A stretch of DNA of 64,000 bases from Elephas maximus indicus. Its lineage: Eukaryota; Chordata; Mammalia; Proboscidea; Elephantidae. Of this stretch, positions 22,606 to 34,500 are shown piece after piece. Made by a program: the position numbers and the translations under genes. Numbering within the stretch: the stretch's first letter is position 1; every line of letters begins with the position of its first letter. The notes under the pieces are model-generated. The model did not search any database. It had not been told where the DNA came from and was given only the letters and a program-made list of their open reading frames with translations. The DNA lies in NCBI RefSeq assembly GCF_024166365.1, contig NC_064820.1:62721501-62785500 (forward strand), given 5' to 3'.

Positions 22606-23626
22606 CCCACAAAACCACTCAGTTTTAGGCAAACCAGGACAGTTGGTCACCCTGGCTACGTCCCATAATCAAGATCTCTGTTGCTCTAATCCCTAGACCA
22701 TTATAGATTCTGCAAGGTAAGTGTCTTGTGAGCTTTCCTAGCAGGCTTAGGATTCAGTGGTCTCTAGTTTATCTGGTTCCAGAACTCAAAATTTTGTTAA
22801 GCTTTCTTCTCTCCTGTTGTCTCTTTTCTTCTTAAGGATTTTTGCTTTTGCAGAAACATTTTTACCACTGTTTCAGAGGGGTTTGAAAAAGAATGGTGAT
22901 AAACATCATGGGAGCCTCCAAATGATTTCTAACTATGAAATGAAAATATTGTGGACCTCAGTGGTTTTTCAAATTTAATATCAGAGGTTAGATTAAACTT
23001 CATTCAAAACCAAATCCAAGGCCATATGAGAAGGCAGAATTTTCTGTAATCTCTATCAGTTCCTGGGCTCCTTTTCTCATGTTTTTCTCACTGTACATTA
23101 CTTGCATTCTGCTTCTTATTAGTCCAGAAGTGAAAACTAGCTCTCTCTCAATGTTCACAAAAGTCTACTCAAATCCAAGGATTTCATGAGTTTAGTAACT
23201 TTCCAGAAGTTTCTGGGTAGTAGGCAGGGTCATAGGGCAGGTCACATCACAGTTATAGGGCTTTTGGTAACGTCTTCCTCCTCATACCCCTTTTGGTCAC
23301 AGAAAGCTTTCCATCTGCTTAGTTGCCTTCATCTCAGCATCTACCCTGAGCAGTATTTTGGTGAGTGCTGTCCATGTCATAATGTTTGAAATGAAAGAGT
23401 GTGTTAAGGTGTTCATTTCAATAATTATTAAAGTTTATAGAGTAGAAGTGTTGCGTGCCAAAACTGCTTGCCCTCTGAAGTTATGAAATAAGCATATTCT
23501 ATGAAATTGATCATTTCTGTTTTGGAGAGTAGCATCAGTGGGAGTTGGGGAAGAAAGTGAGTGAATGGCGTTTGTATCATTTCAGTGTACCATAAGGGAT
23601 AAGAAGGATGATAATGGCAGCTTTCA
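22606..23626. other. Unassigned intron 1 sequence
   Basis: No gene or named repeat recognised. Short ORFs here have no recognisable features. Confidence 0.4.
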
Positions 23627-23745
23627 TCAAGCACTTAACACATAACAACAACTTTAACTTGATGATCTCCTTTAATTTTTGTAAGAAAAGGTACTACAGT
23701 CATCCCTAATTAACAGATGAGGAAATTGTGGCTGAGAATTGTTAA
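23627..23745 (-). repeat. MIR SINE fragment
   Basis: Reverse MIR order: 'caagcacttaacacataaca', 'gatctcctttaatttttgta', 'ttaacagatgaggaaattgt'. Confidence 0.65.
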
Positions 23746-23802
23746 AAACAAACAAGCAAGCAAAACACTTTGCTCAACATTACACAAGTAATAGGAGTCC
23801 CT

Positions 23803-25246
23803 GTTGTTGTTGTTAGGTGCTGCCGAGTGGGTTCCAACTCATAGCAACACTATGCACAGCAGAACAAAACACTGCCTGGTCCTGCACCATCCCCACAATC
23901 ACTGTTATGTTTGAGCCCATTGTTGCAGCCACGGTGTCAATACATCTTATCAAGGGTCTTCCTCTTTTTTGCTGATCCTCTACCAAGCATGATTTCCTTC
24001 TCCAGGCACAGTCCCCTCCTGATTATCCTGATTGTCCAAAGTATGTGAGACAAAGTTTCACCACCCTCGCTTCCAAGGAACAATCTGGCTAAATTTCTTC
24101 CAAGACAGACTTGTTTGTTATACTGGCAGTCTGTGGCATATTCAATATTCTTCACCAATACCATAATCCAAATTGTCAGTTCTTCTCCAATCTTCCTTAT
24201 TCATTATCCAGCTTTCACATACGTATGAGGCCATTGAAAATATCATGGCTTAGGTCAGGTGCACCTTTGTCCTCAGAGTGACATCTTTGCCTTTTAACAC
24301 TTGAAAGAGGTCTTTTGCAGAGGATTTGCCCAGTACAATATGTCTTTTAATTTCTTGACTGATGGTTCCATGGGCATTGATTGTGGATCCAAGTAAAATG
24401 AAACCCTTGACAACTTCAGTATTTTCTCCATTAATCATGATGTTGCTTATTGGTCCTGTTGTGAGGATTTTTATTTTCTTTATGTTGAGGTGTAATCCAT
24501 ACTGAAGGCTGTAGTCGTTGATCTTCATCAATAAGTGCTTCGAGTCCTCTTCCCTTTCAGCAAGCAAGGTTGTATCATCTGCATATCACAAGTTGTTAAT
24601 GAGTCTTCCTCCAATCTTGATGCCACATTCTTCTTCATGGTCCAGCTTCTCAGATTATTTGCTCAGCGTACAAACTGAATAATTATGGTAAAAGCGTATA
24701 GTCCTGGTGCACACCTTTCTTGATTTAAAACCATGCAGTATTCCCTTGCTTTCTTTGAACGACTTCTTCTTATCTATGTACAGGTTCCACACGAGCATAA
24801 TTAAGTGTTCTGAAATTCCCATTCTTCTCAATGTTATCCATAATGTGTTATGATCTACATAGTTAAATGTCTTTGCCTAGTCAATAAAACACAGGTAAAC
24901 ACCTTTTGGCATTATCTGCTTTCAGCCAAGATCAGTCTGACATCAGCAATGATATTCCTGGTTCTGCATCCTCTTCTGAATCTGGCTTGAATTTCTGGCA
25001 GTTCCTTGTCAGTGTACTGCTGCATCTGCTTTTGAATGACCTTCAGCAAAATTTTACTTACATGTGATGTTGATGATATTGTTTGATAATTTCTGCATTC
25101 TGTTGGATCACCTTTCTTTCAAATGGGCACAAATGTGAATCTCTTCCAGTCAGCTGGCCAGGTAGCTGTCTTACAAATTTCTTGGCATAAATGAGTGAAC
25201 ACCTCCAGTGCTGCATCTGTTGTTGAAACATCTCAATTGATATCCC
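23803..25246 (-). mobile_element. RTE-type LINE, 5'-truncated
   Basis: Sense minus. Begins at the 3' tail GTTGTTGTTGTT near 23804 and reaches reverse transcriptase palm and finger sequence at the right. A minus ORF at 24250-24567 keeps a piece just after the YADD box. Stops break all longer frames. Confidence 0.88.
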
Positions 25247-25252
25247 ATCCCT

Positions 25253-25455
25253 AAGTGGCACAGATGGCTAAGTGCCTGGACTAGTAACCAAAACATTATC
25301 ATTTCGAACCTACCCAGAGGTGCTGTGGTAACAAGGCCTGGTAATCATCTTCCAAAATGTCATAGTCTTGAAAACCCTATGGAGCTGTTCTACTCTGCAC
25401 ACACAGCGTAGCCATGAGTCAGAATCAACTCGATGGCAACTAACAACAACAACAC
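25253..25455 (+). repeat. AfroSINE with RTE-like tail
   Basis: Starts 'ccctaagtggcacagatggc' directly at the 5' side of the RTE fragment and ends 'gatggcaactaacaacaaca', the RTE-type tail. Long form. The abutment suggests it inserted into or beside the RTE copy. Confidence 0.85.
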
Positions 25456-25527
25456 ACAAGTACAAAATAGCAGACCAGGAATTCTGTCTCAGGCAGCCCA
25501 GCCACAGAGACTGTGTTCTTTACCCAT

Positions 25528-25575
25528 AAAAAAACAAAAACAAAACCCCAGTGCTGTCAATTCCGACTCATATTC
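25528..25575 (-). repeat. AfroSINE 3' fragment
   Basis: Plus strand A-rich tract followed by 'cccagtgctgtcaattccga', the reverse complement of the AfroSINE 3' end; truncated after about 30 bp. Confidence 0.6.
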
Positions 25576-26384
25576 ACACAAAAAGGTGGAATGCTGTTTT
25601 TCATTTAGATGTCTGTGTGCACATCATTTCAGAACTGCTAGAGAAAATGGTATTTCTCGACCTCTCTGCATGCTGTGATTCCTAAGCCTGGATTTGTTGT
25701 ACCTGGGTGCTCGCCAGCATCCCAGGCATGCACGAAAGATCCTCTGGCTTCAGCATCAGGGACGATGTGCTGGGGCTGCATCATGACAGCTGTCAGAGCT
25801 GCATTGTCAGAGTCCAGAGCCCTCTCCCAGCCACTGCAGTTCCCAGCAGACCTTACTTACAGTCCTCTGTGGTCGGGGTGTCTCCTTTATCCAGCTGCAC
25901 AGCCCCAGCTCAGGCTCCTCACTTCTGTGAACCCTTCTGTACCCAGACCAGGAGAGAAGTGCAGCATGGGCTGAGAGGAAATCAATTGTCTTTGATACTA
26001 ATAGGAACCATTTTTACATGGTTTGATAAATTTTGTTTCTTTTTTCTTGACATTATAGCATATGCATCTACAAATTTCAAAGTGGGTTTATTTAACAATC
26101 ATAATGAATTTTAAAAATATATATCAAGTTTAGGTCATGTTTCTCTTCAACAAAGGAATCCATGCTTTGTAGAAGCAAAGAGAAATAGCTTCCTTGCCCC
26201 TTCCAACATTCTCCTCTGTGATTGAAGTTCCAGACTTGCTAATTTGGTGAAGAAAAGAGTGAACCAGCTGATCCTGCATATCCCTAACTCTTGAAAAAAC
26301 TCATTTGGTCCAGGTAATCAGGGCTCAGTACGTTGCCTGAGAGGAATGAAGATAACTTTTTGAGAAACAAGAACCATTACACTT
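25576..26384. other. Unassigned intron 1 sequence with a GC-rich patch
   Basis: About 25680-25970 is clearly more GC-rich than its surroundings and carries open frames on the plus strand (25675-25974 and 25707-26114). No domain, signal peptide or splice arrangement is recognisable in them, and I do not call a gene. Could be an unassigned old LTR. Confidence 0.4.
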
Positions 26385-26396
26385 CAGCTTTCTCTC

Positions 26397-26551
26397 CAAC
26401 CCATTGCTGTTGAGTCGATTCTGACTTGTATCGACCCTATAGGACAGAGTAGAGCTGCCCCATAGAGTTTCCAAGGAGCACTTGATGGATTTGAATTGCT
26501 GACCTTTTGGCTAGCAGCTATAGCACTTAACCACTACACCACCAGGGTTTC
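26397..26551 (-). repeat. AfroSINE, short form, with target duplication
   Basis: Plus strand 'cattgctgttgagtcgattc' to 'accactacaccaccagggtt'. Flanked by a perfect 12-bp repeat CAGCTTTCTCTC at 26385-26396 and 26552-26563. Confidence 0.93.
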
Positions 26552-26563
26552 CAGCTTTCTCTC

Positions 26564-26715
26564 AGAGATCCTTAATTTTCTCACCTTTAAAACAGGGATA
26601 CTAATAGTTATGCCTCCTTGGAATACCAAAAGGATCCTGGTAATTTATGTAAAGCACTTAGGACAGTGCCTGGTACATAATAAGAGCCATTATTGCTGTT
26701 ATTACATTACTGTTA
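26564..26715 (+). repeat. MIR SINE fragment
   Basis: Contains 'ttttctcacctttaaaacag', 'gtaaagcacttaggacagtg' and 'cctggtacataataagagcc', the 3' half of MIR in order. The AfroSINE at 26397 inserted at its left edge. Confidence 0.75.
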
Positions 26716-26905
26716 CCCTGTACATATGCTGAGAGTTATCCACATCTACTAAGGAAGCTATGAGTGAGGTGGACACCCAGACAAAGGCTGTAAGGAGAAT
26801 ATGGGATTTAGCCTGAAGAATGCCTTTAAAATATTACAGTGATACACATCTTAGAAGCACCACTGTAACTTGGCATACCGTCATATTCATCCTTTCATGA
26901 GTCTT

Positions 26906-27108
26906 GTTGTTAGGTGCTGTTCAGTTGATTCCAACTCATAGCGACCCTATAGGACAGACTCGAACTGTCCCATAGGGTTTCCTAGGCTATAATCTTTACG
27001 GGAGCAAATTGCCAGGTCTTTTCTCCCTCTGAGCAGCTGGTGAGTTCAAAGCACTGACCTTTTGGTTAGCAACCAAGCACTTTAACCATTGTGCCACCTA
27101 AGATTTCT
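26906..27108 (-). repeat. AfroSINE, long form
   Basis: Plus strand begins 'gttgttaggtgctgttcagt' (RTE-like tail form) and ends 'aaccattgtgccaccta'; the internal 'ctataatctttacgggagc' block is present. Confidence 0.88.
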
Positions 27109-27660
27109 GAGTGCTGCTTCATTTATCCCAGACTGTTTATTTCAGAGGCCGGGGTTAGTTTAGAGTTTAAATCCGTTGGTGCCTTGGCTGCTTCCAAATC
27201 CCTGGACAGCATCCTCTCGGCTCAACAACAGTGACATAAGTAATGTCTTATTGCTTCTCAGCGGGCTTCTGCGAGCACAAACAGGAACAAACACATGGAG
27301 AGCTTGCTGGCCATGACTGCAGAACATCCCAGTCCAAATCGATCTTGACAGACAAGCAGACAGCCCCAAACCTGTGCCCAGATGAGGACATTGACCAGGA
27401 GAAAAAACTTGGAGTCCAGATGACAGCTGCCTGGAAATCCTAACCTTTAATATTCCCTTCTTGGTTTTAACAATTTAGTCTTTACTTTGAAGCTCCCAGC
27501 AATACTTCTTGTTCTTCCCCAGCTAACAACAATTGAGATTTGAAACTATTTTATGTGTTTCCACACTTCTAATACAATGTCCCATTCGTACTTTCATCCT
27601 TCCAATTTCAAAGAAGAATTTCTTTTTCTGAATAATTTAACCTTTCCTACCCCCATTGTC
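27109..27660. other. Unassigned intron 1 sequence
   Basis: Moderately GC-balanced, no gene or repeat recognised. Confidence 0.4.
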
Positions 27661-27756
27661 CACCAGGCGCTCCTTGGAAACTCTGTGGGGCAGTTCTACT
27701 CTGTCCTATAGGGTCACTATGAGTCGGAATCGACTCAATGGCGCTGTTTTTTTTCT
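27661..27756 (+). repeat. AfroSINE, 5'-truncated
   Basis: Starts in the middle of the element at 'ccaccaggcgctccttgg' and runs through 'gagtcggaatcgactcaatg' to a T-run. Close to consensus, so probably one of the younger copies. Confidence 0.88.
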
Positions 27757-27969
27757 GGGACCCCCATTGACCTTCAGGCTGTTACCCGTACTTGTAGCTG
27801 AAAAACAGTACATTTTTTAAATGACTTCTTTTTGTTTTCTTATGTCAGATCAGCAAAAAGGCTGAGTAGAGTTTAGATTTTTAAGCGCCTAAGTGTTTTC
27901 CTGAAAATAATTTGCTTCTCCCATTTATTTTGAAAAACAAATGTCAAAACAAGGAGGAACAATTTGGAA

Positions 27970-28092
27970 TAAGAGGCTGAGGATGGTTGCACAACTTGAA
28001 GAATGTAATCAATGTCACTCAGTTGTACATGTAGAATTATTGAATTGGTATATGTTTTATTGCATATATTTTCAACTACAATAAAAAAAATA
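27970..28092 (+). mobile_element. LINE 3' end (probably L1), short copy
   Basis: Reads 'gttgcacaacttgaagaatg' and ends in 'caactacaataaaaaaaata'. Same 3' end as the antisense copy at 4382-5400; strongly 5'-truncated. Confidence 0.65.
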
Positions 28093-28691
28093 CTAAAGTT
28101 GGCTGTAATTGAATATATGAGTCAGAGACATTCTATTTGGCCCCTGGCCAATACGACATCCAGGGAAACTAGAATTGAGATTAACAAATGGCATATCACT
28201 GAAATCCATGATTACCTGCTAATGGACCAAGGTACACCTAGAGCAGCAGTACAGCTGCAAGATTTCTAAGGCACCAACTCCCAAAGGTTAAGGCTTTACT
28301 TCAAACTCGCCAGAGTCCTTAATGACATATTGTGGCGGTCTCATCTATAAATTTAAATATTCAACAAGTAAAAACATTAATTGTTATTTGTCTATCAACT
28401 CATTAGCATTTTCATCAGGGTCTTAGATGAATATATATAAAATGTACCTTGATCAAATTTAGGAATGATAAAAATCTGGAAAAGATAACTAATATTTTTG
28501 ATGATTGGACATAAAGCTACCAGATCAGAATCAAATTGTAGATCAAAACAAGCAAGAAGAAATTTAACAGGATCCATATAAGGGTCAGTACCACCAATAA
28601 AAAATAAATTCCCTAAGAGTAGGGTAAGAATGGGGAAGACCTATGTTCATAAATGTTAATATGGAAAAAGAGCTGAGCATTTTACTGTTAA
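28093..28691. other. Unassigned intron 1 sequence
   Basis: AT-rich, no gene or named repeat recognised. Confidence 0.4.
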
Positions 28692-28857
28692 GTGGATCTC
28701 TGTGGTGGTACAGTGGTTAAGAGCTACGGCTGCTAACCAAAAGCTTGGTAGTTCGAATCCACCAGCCGCTACTTGGAAATCCTGTGGGGCAGTTCTGCTG
28801 TGTCCTATAGGGTTGCTGGGAGTTGGAATCAGCTCGATAACAATGGGTTTTGTTTTT
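28692..28857 (+). repeat. AfroSINE, short form
   Basis: 'ggtggtacagtggttaagag' A-box region, 'ttggtagttcgaatccacca' B-box region, end 'aatcagctcgataacaatgg'. Nearly full length. Confidence 0.92.
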
Positions 28858-29160
28858 GCATGATATCCTCATTGTACTTTGCACTGACCAGATAAATATC
28901 TAGAATATTATGATCAATAGGGAGACATATATGGGACTGTGACAATCTGGAAAGATGTCAGTTTTAACCTGGCAGTTTGAGTGAGGTTTTTAGGGCATGT
29001 CCTATGGGAAAGAGGGGAGAGGCTAAAGCACTTGGGCTCTTTCAAGCAGAAGAAGAGGAAGCTTAAGTAGCATGACTGCATTTCTATCAGGTAGAAAGGA
29101 GTGGACTCTCTCTTTCTTGATTCAGAAGGTAGACTCTAGAGCACATGGGCAGAAGTTACA
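28858..29160. other. Unassigned intron 1 sequence
   Basis: No gene or named repeat recognised. Confidence 0.35.
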
Positions 29161-29174
29161 GGGAGGTAAATTTT

Positions 29175-29788
29175 TTTAAATAATTAATTTATTGTGCTTT
29201 AAGTGAAAGTTTACAAATCAAGTCAGTCTCTCATACAAAAAGTTATACACACCTTGCTATGTACTCCCAGCTGTTCTCCCCCTAATGAGACAGCACATTC
29301 TTCCTCTCCACCCTGTATTCCCCGTGTCCATTCAACCAGCTCCTGTCCCCCTCTTCCTTCTCATCTCACCACGAGACAGGAGTTGCCCACATAGTCTCAT
29401 ATGTCTACTTGAGCCAAGAAGCTCACTCCTTACCAGTATCATCGTCTATCTTATAGTCCAGTCCAATCCCTGCCTGGAGAGTTGGCTCGGGTAATGGGTC
29501 TAATCTTGGGCTCACAAAGGGTCCGGGGACCATAACTGCCAGGTCCCTCGAGTCTCAGTCAAACCATTAAGCCTGGTCTTTTTACGAGAATTTGAGGTCT
29601 GTGTCCTACTGTTTTCCTGCTCCATCAGGGATTCTCTGTTGTGTTCCCTGTCAGGGCAGTGATCGGTGGTAGCCAGGTACCATCTAGTTCTTCTGGTCTC
29701 AGCCTGCTGGAATCTCTTGTTTATGTGGCCCTTTCTGTCTCTTGGACTCATCTTTACCATATGTCTTTAGTGTCCTTTATTATTCATA
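29175..29788 (-). mobile_element. Retroposon-like unit 'U', apparently full length
   Basis: Minus-strand copy with its 3' end at the left ('cttaaagcacaataaattaa'). A decayed 14-bp target duplication (12 of 14 bases match) flanks it at 29161-29174 and 29789-29802. Its 5' end falls within about 10 nt of the same point as in the 41811 and 59963 copies. No ORF is conserved among copies. Confidence 0.7.
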
Positions 29789-29802
29789 GGAAGGTATATT
29801 TT

Positions 29803-30894
29803 AACTCAAATCTAAGAAAGAAATTTATAACAGATGGAGTTATTCAGCAATGAGATAAGCTGCTTCACAGTGTCGTGAGCTTCCTGTCACTTGTGTAAAA
29901 GACTAGACTAGACCCTTGTGTACCTAAGATGCTGAGATGTCATCACAAGGGATCCCTGCAATGAGTGAGAAGTGGGACTGCCCTGAAAAATATTTCCAAA
30001 CTCTACGATTTTGTCCTTTCTGACATTCAAGATTAAGGCGACTTGAAGGGTTATCTTTTACATATATTTTATGAAATTCAATTTGCTCTCTGGGAGGTTA
30101 GTTCATGCCTACTCATATTTTCAAATTTCAGTTATATTTTCCCATTTTGAAAATGTTCACGTGATTTAGTATTTAGAGGTATCAGTAAATTTGCATAGTG
30201 ACTGTCTTCAAGTCCCTTTGACATTCATATGCTGTCAAATTGTTTCATTTCTGTTCTCAGCAAGATTAGGGCTGCCACTTTCTCCATGCTCTGAATGAGG
30301 ATTTATTTCATTGTTCTGGGGTTTTTATAAAACACACATACATTCCCATCTTTTTTGCTCTTTGTCAATTTTGTTTTATAAATCAGGAAATAGTAAAAAG
30401 AAATTGTAGTCTTCAAAAATAAGCAGGTTAGTTAACTCTTCTAATTCTTCAGGGGCTCTGCTCTGAGAATTGCACTGCATACACATATCCACCACCTCCA
30501 TCCTCCCTAATCCTAGACAGCCTTTGTGCTCCCATTACCCCCTCTGCTGCCAACACAGCAAGGCATACTAACCCTTGAAATTGAAGATGCTGCTGTCCTG
30601 GTATGGTTTGCTCCATCCAGATCCCCACAATTCCATACCAAAAGTCTGTATTGCGGTGATGTGTATATTTCTTCAGGTTTTGGAATCAATCTAATTTTGG
30701 TATAGGACGTGGGATTGATAGCAACAGCGTTACCACGTTGTTTTGAATCAACCTGAAGATTCACAGGGCTGTGGGTGCAAGATGTGATAGGCTATCTGGC
30801 CAAGTAAATGCACTGCTCTAGGGAATTTATCCACCACCTGTCTTTCGGTTTGTCATACTGTGATGACTCGTGTGTTGCTATGATGCTGGAATCT
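29803..30894. other. Unassigned intron 1 sequence
   Basis: No named repeat. Holds an 83-codon minus ORF at 30513-30764 discussed in the findings; I do not recognise its product. Confidence 0.4.
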
Positions 30895-31030
30895 ATGCCA
30901 TCAGTATTTGGGTTGGAAGGTAACAATGGACTCAAGCACACCAACAATTGTGAAGATGACACAGGGCAAGGCGGTGTTTTGTTAAGTTGTATATGAAGTG
31001 GAGCTGACGTGATGACAACTAATAGCAATA
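30895..31030 (+). mobile_element. RTE-type LINE 3' fragment, plus orientation
   Basis: Reads 'caatggactcaagcacacca', 'caattgtgaagatgacacag', 'ggcggtgttttgttaagttg' and ends 'gatgacaactaatagcaata'. This is the only RTE piece in the window in the plus orientation. Confidence 0.7.
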
Positions 31031-31033
31031 GTA

Positions 31034-31178
31034 TCTCTATAGGGTCTCCTTTCTGGCAGTTTGTACAACCAAACAAAACACTGCCTGGTACTGCACTTTC
31101 CTTACCATCATTGCTATGTTTGAGCCCATTGTTGAAGCCACTGTGTTAATTGATCTTGTTGAATGTCTTCCTCTTGCC
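31034..31178 (-). mobile_element. RTE-type LINE 3' fragment, minus orientation
   Basis: Plus strand 'caaaacactgcctggtactg', 'ttgctatgtttgagcccatt', 'aatgtcttcctcttgccct'. Placed 3'-end to 3'-end with the preceding fragment. Confidence 0.72.
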
Positions 31179-31586
31179 CTGGATATTTTTAATCCAGAGC
31201 CAAGAATCTGGGCTGTTTCATAAAAAGGTGGTAAGAGGATCTTATTAACAAAGGCCATTTGCAAGGCCTGGTTGAATGTAGCAACTACATAAGAGAAGGA
31301 TTTTCATTGTCGAAAGGCCTGAGCCTTCAGGAAGAAGAGTGCCAAGCAGAACAGTTACCTGATTTTCTGAGGTATAAGAAGTTATCAAAGCAGGACATCA
31401 TTGTTGAAATTGACAGTCGAGAAGTAATCCCACTTTTGTCCCTGGCTGTCTGCTTATATTAGGAGAGGTTAACCTTAGTAGATGAACTCTTGAGCCAGAA
31501 AGTGATAATATCTCCCTGTTTTAGTGGCTCAGTTTTTCTCACTGACAAACACTTGTTAAAAATTGTAACAATTGCCAAATAGGTAG
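31179..31586. other. Unassigned intron 1 sequence
   Basis: No gene or named repeat recognised. A 67-codon plus ORF at 31259-31462 has no recognisable domain. Confidence 0.35.
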
Positions 31587-34500
31587 GTGTGGTTGTTGTT
31601 GTTTTGTGCCATCGAGTCAGTTCTGACTCACGGTGACCTATGTACAATATGTTGCAGCCACTGTGTCAATCCATCTTGTTGAGTCTTCTTTTTTGCTGAC
31701 CCTCTACCAAGTGTGATGTATTTCTCCAGGGACTAGTCCCTCCTGATAACATGTCCAAAGTGAGACGTGAGTCAAAGGCTACCCATCTTTGCGTCTAAGG
31801 AACATTCTGGCTGTACTTCTTCCAAGACAGATTTGTTCCTTCTTCTGGCAGTCCATGGCATAGTCAATATTCTTCGCCAACACCATAATTCAAACACATC
31901 AGTTCTTCTTGAGTCTTTCTTATTCATTGTCCAGCTTTCACATGCATATGAGGCAATTGAAAACACCATGGTTTAGGTCAGCCATGCCTTAGTCCTTAAA
32001 GTGATAGCTTTGCTTTTTAACACTTTAAAGAGGTCTTTTGCCGCAGATTTGCCCAATGCAGTATGTCCTCTGATTTCTTGACTGCTACTTCCATGGGCAC
32101 TGATTGTTGGATCTAAGTAAAATAAAACCCTTGACAACTTCAAGCTTTTCTCCGTTTATCACGGTGCTGCTTATTGGTTCATTTGTGAGGACTTTTGTTT
32201 TCTTTATGTTGAGGTGCAGTCCATATCGAAAGCTGTAGTCTTTGATCTTCATCAGTAAGTCCTCTTCCCTTTCAGCAAGCAAGGCTGGGTCATCTGCATA
32301 ATTCAGGTTGTTAATGATGATGCAGTGTTCTTCTTCATATAGTCCTGCTCCTGGGATAATTTTCTCAGTATAGAGATTGCATAAGTATGGTGAAAGGATA
32401 CAACCCTGACACACACCTTTCCTGACTTTAAACCATGCAGTATCCCCTCGTTCTGTTCAAACAAATGCCTCTTGATCTATGTACCGGTTCCTCATGAGCA
32501 CAATTAAGTTTTCTGGAATTCCCATTCTGCTCAATGTTACCCATAATTTGGTTTGGTCCACACAGTTGAATGCCTTTACATAGTCAATAAAAGACAGGTA
32601 AACATCTTTCTGGAATTCTCTGCTTTCACCCAGGATCTATCTGATATCAGCAATGATATTCTCATTCCAAGTCCTCTTCTGAATCTGGCTTGAATTTCTG
32701 GCAGTTTCCTGTCAATGTACTGCTACAATCTTTTTTGAATTATCTTCAGCACAATTTTACTTACCTGTGATATTAATGATATTGTTCAATATTTTCTGCA
32801 TCCTGTTCGATCACCTTTCTTTGGAATGGGCAAAAATATGAATCTCTTCTGATGGGTTAGCTAGGCATCTCTCTTCCAGGTTTCTTGGCATAAATGAGTG
32901 AGCGCTTCCAGCATTGCATCCATTTGTTGAAACATCTCAACTGGTATTCTGTCAATTCCTGAAGCCTTGTTTTTCACCAAGTGCCTTCAGTGCAACTTGG
33001 ACTTCTTCATTCAGTACGATCAGTTCTTGATCATATGCTACCTCCTGAAATGGTTTAACCTCGACCAATTCTTTTTGGTACAGAGACTCTGTGTCTTCCT
33101 TCCATCTTCTTTTGATGCTTGCTGCATCATTCAATATTTTGCCCATAGAATCCTTCAATATTATAACTTGAGGCTTGAACTTTTTCTTCACTTCTTTCAG
33201 CTTGAGAAATGCTGAGCTTGTTCTTCCCTTTTGGTTTTCTAGCTCCAGGACTTTGCACATTTCATTATAATATTTTACTTTGTCTTCTTGAGCCACCCTT
33301 TGAAATCTTCCGTTCAGCTCTTTTATCATTTCTACCATTTGCTTTCGCTACTCTATGTTCAAGAGCAAATTTCAGAGTCTCTTGTGACATCCATTTTGTT
33401 CTTTTCTTTCTTGTCTTTTTTAATGACCTTTTGCTTTCTTCATATATGATATCCTTGATGTCAACCCACAACTTGTCTGGTCTTCAGTCATTAATGTTCA
33501 ATGTGTCAAATGTATTCTTGAGGTGGTTTCTAAATTCAAGTGAGATATACTCAAGTTCGTACTTTGGTTCTTGTGGACTTGTTTTAATATTCTTCAGCTT
33601 CAGCTTGAACTTGCATATGAGCAACTGATGGTCTGTTCTATAGTCAGCCCCTAGCCTTTTTCTGACTGAAGATATTGAGCTTCTCCGTCGTCGCTTTCCA
33701 CAGATGTATTCGATTTGATTTTTGTGTATTCCATCTGGTGAAGTCCACGTGTATAGCTGCCATTTACGTTTTTGAAAATAGGTTCTACCAGTGAATAAGT
33801 CACTGGTCTTGCAAAATTCCGTCATGCAATCTCCAGCATTGTTTCCATCACCAAAACCATATTTTCCAACTACTGATCCTTCTTTGTTTCCAATTTTTAC
33901 ATTCTAATCAGCAGTAATTATCAGTGTACCTTGATTGCATGCTTGATCAATTTCAGACTGCAGAAATTTGTAAAAATCTTTAATTTCTTCACCTTTGGGC
34001 TTAATGTTTGGCATGTAAATTTGAATAATAGTCATATTAACTAGTTTTCCTTGTAAGGGTATGGATATTATTCTATCATTGACAGCATTGTACTTCAGGA
34101 TAGATCTTGAAATGTTCCTTTTGACAACTGATGTGATGTCATTCTTCTTCAATTTGTCAGTCCCAGCATGGTAGACCATATGATTGTCTCATTCAAAATG
34201 GCCACTACCTGTCCATTTCAGCTCACCAATGCCTAGGATATCCATGTTTATGCGTTCCATTTCATTTTTGACAAATTCCAGTTTTCCTAGATTCATATTT
34301 CATACATTTCACATTTCAGTTACTAATGGATGTTTGTAGCTGTTTCTTCTCATTTTGAGTCATACCACATCAGTAAATGAAGGTCCCAAAAGCTTGAATC
34401 CATCCATGTCATTAAGATCAGTTCTACTTTGAGGAGGCGGGTCTTCCCTACTTGTCTTTTGAGAGCCTTCTAACCTGAAGGGCTCATCTTCCAGCACTAT

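Noticed and set aside
31259..31462. 67-codon acidic plus ORF
   Set aside because: Protein-like composition but too short, no known match and no splice sites that would make it an exon.
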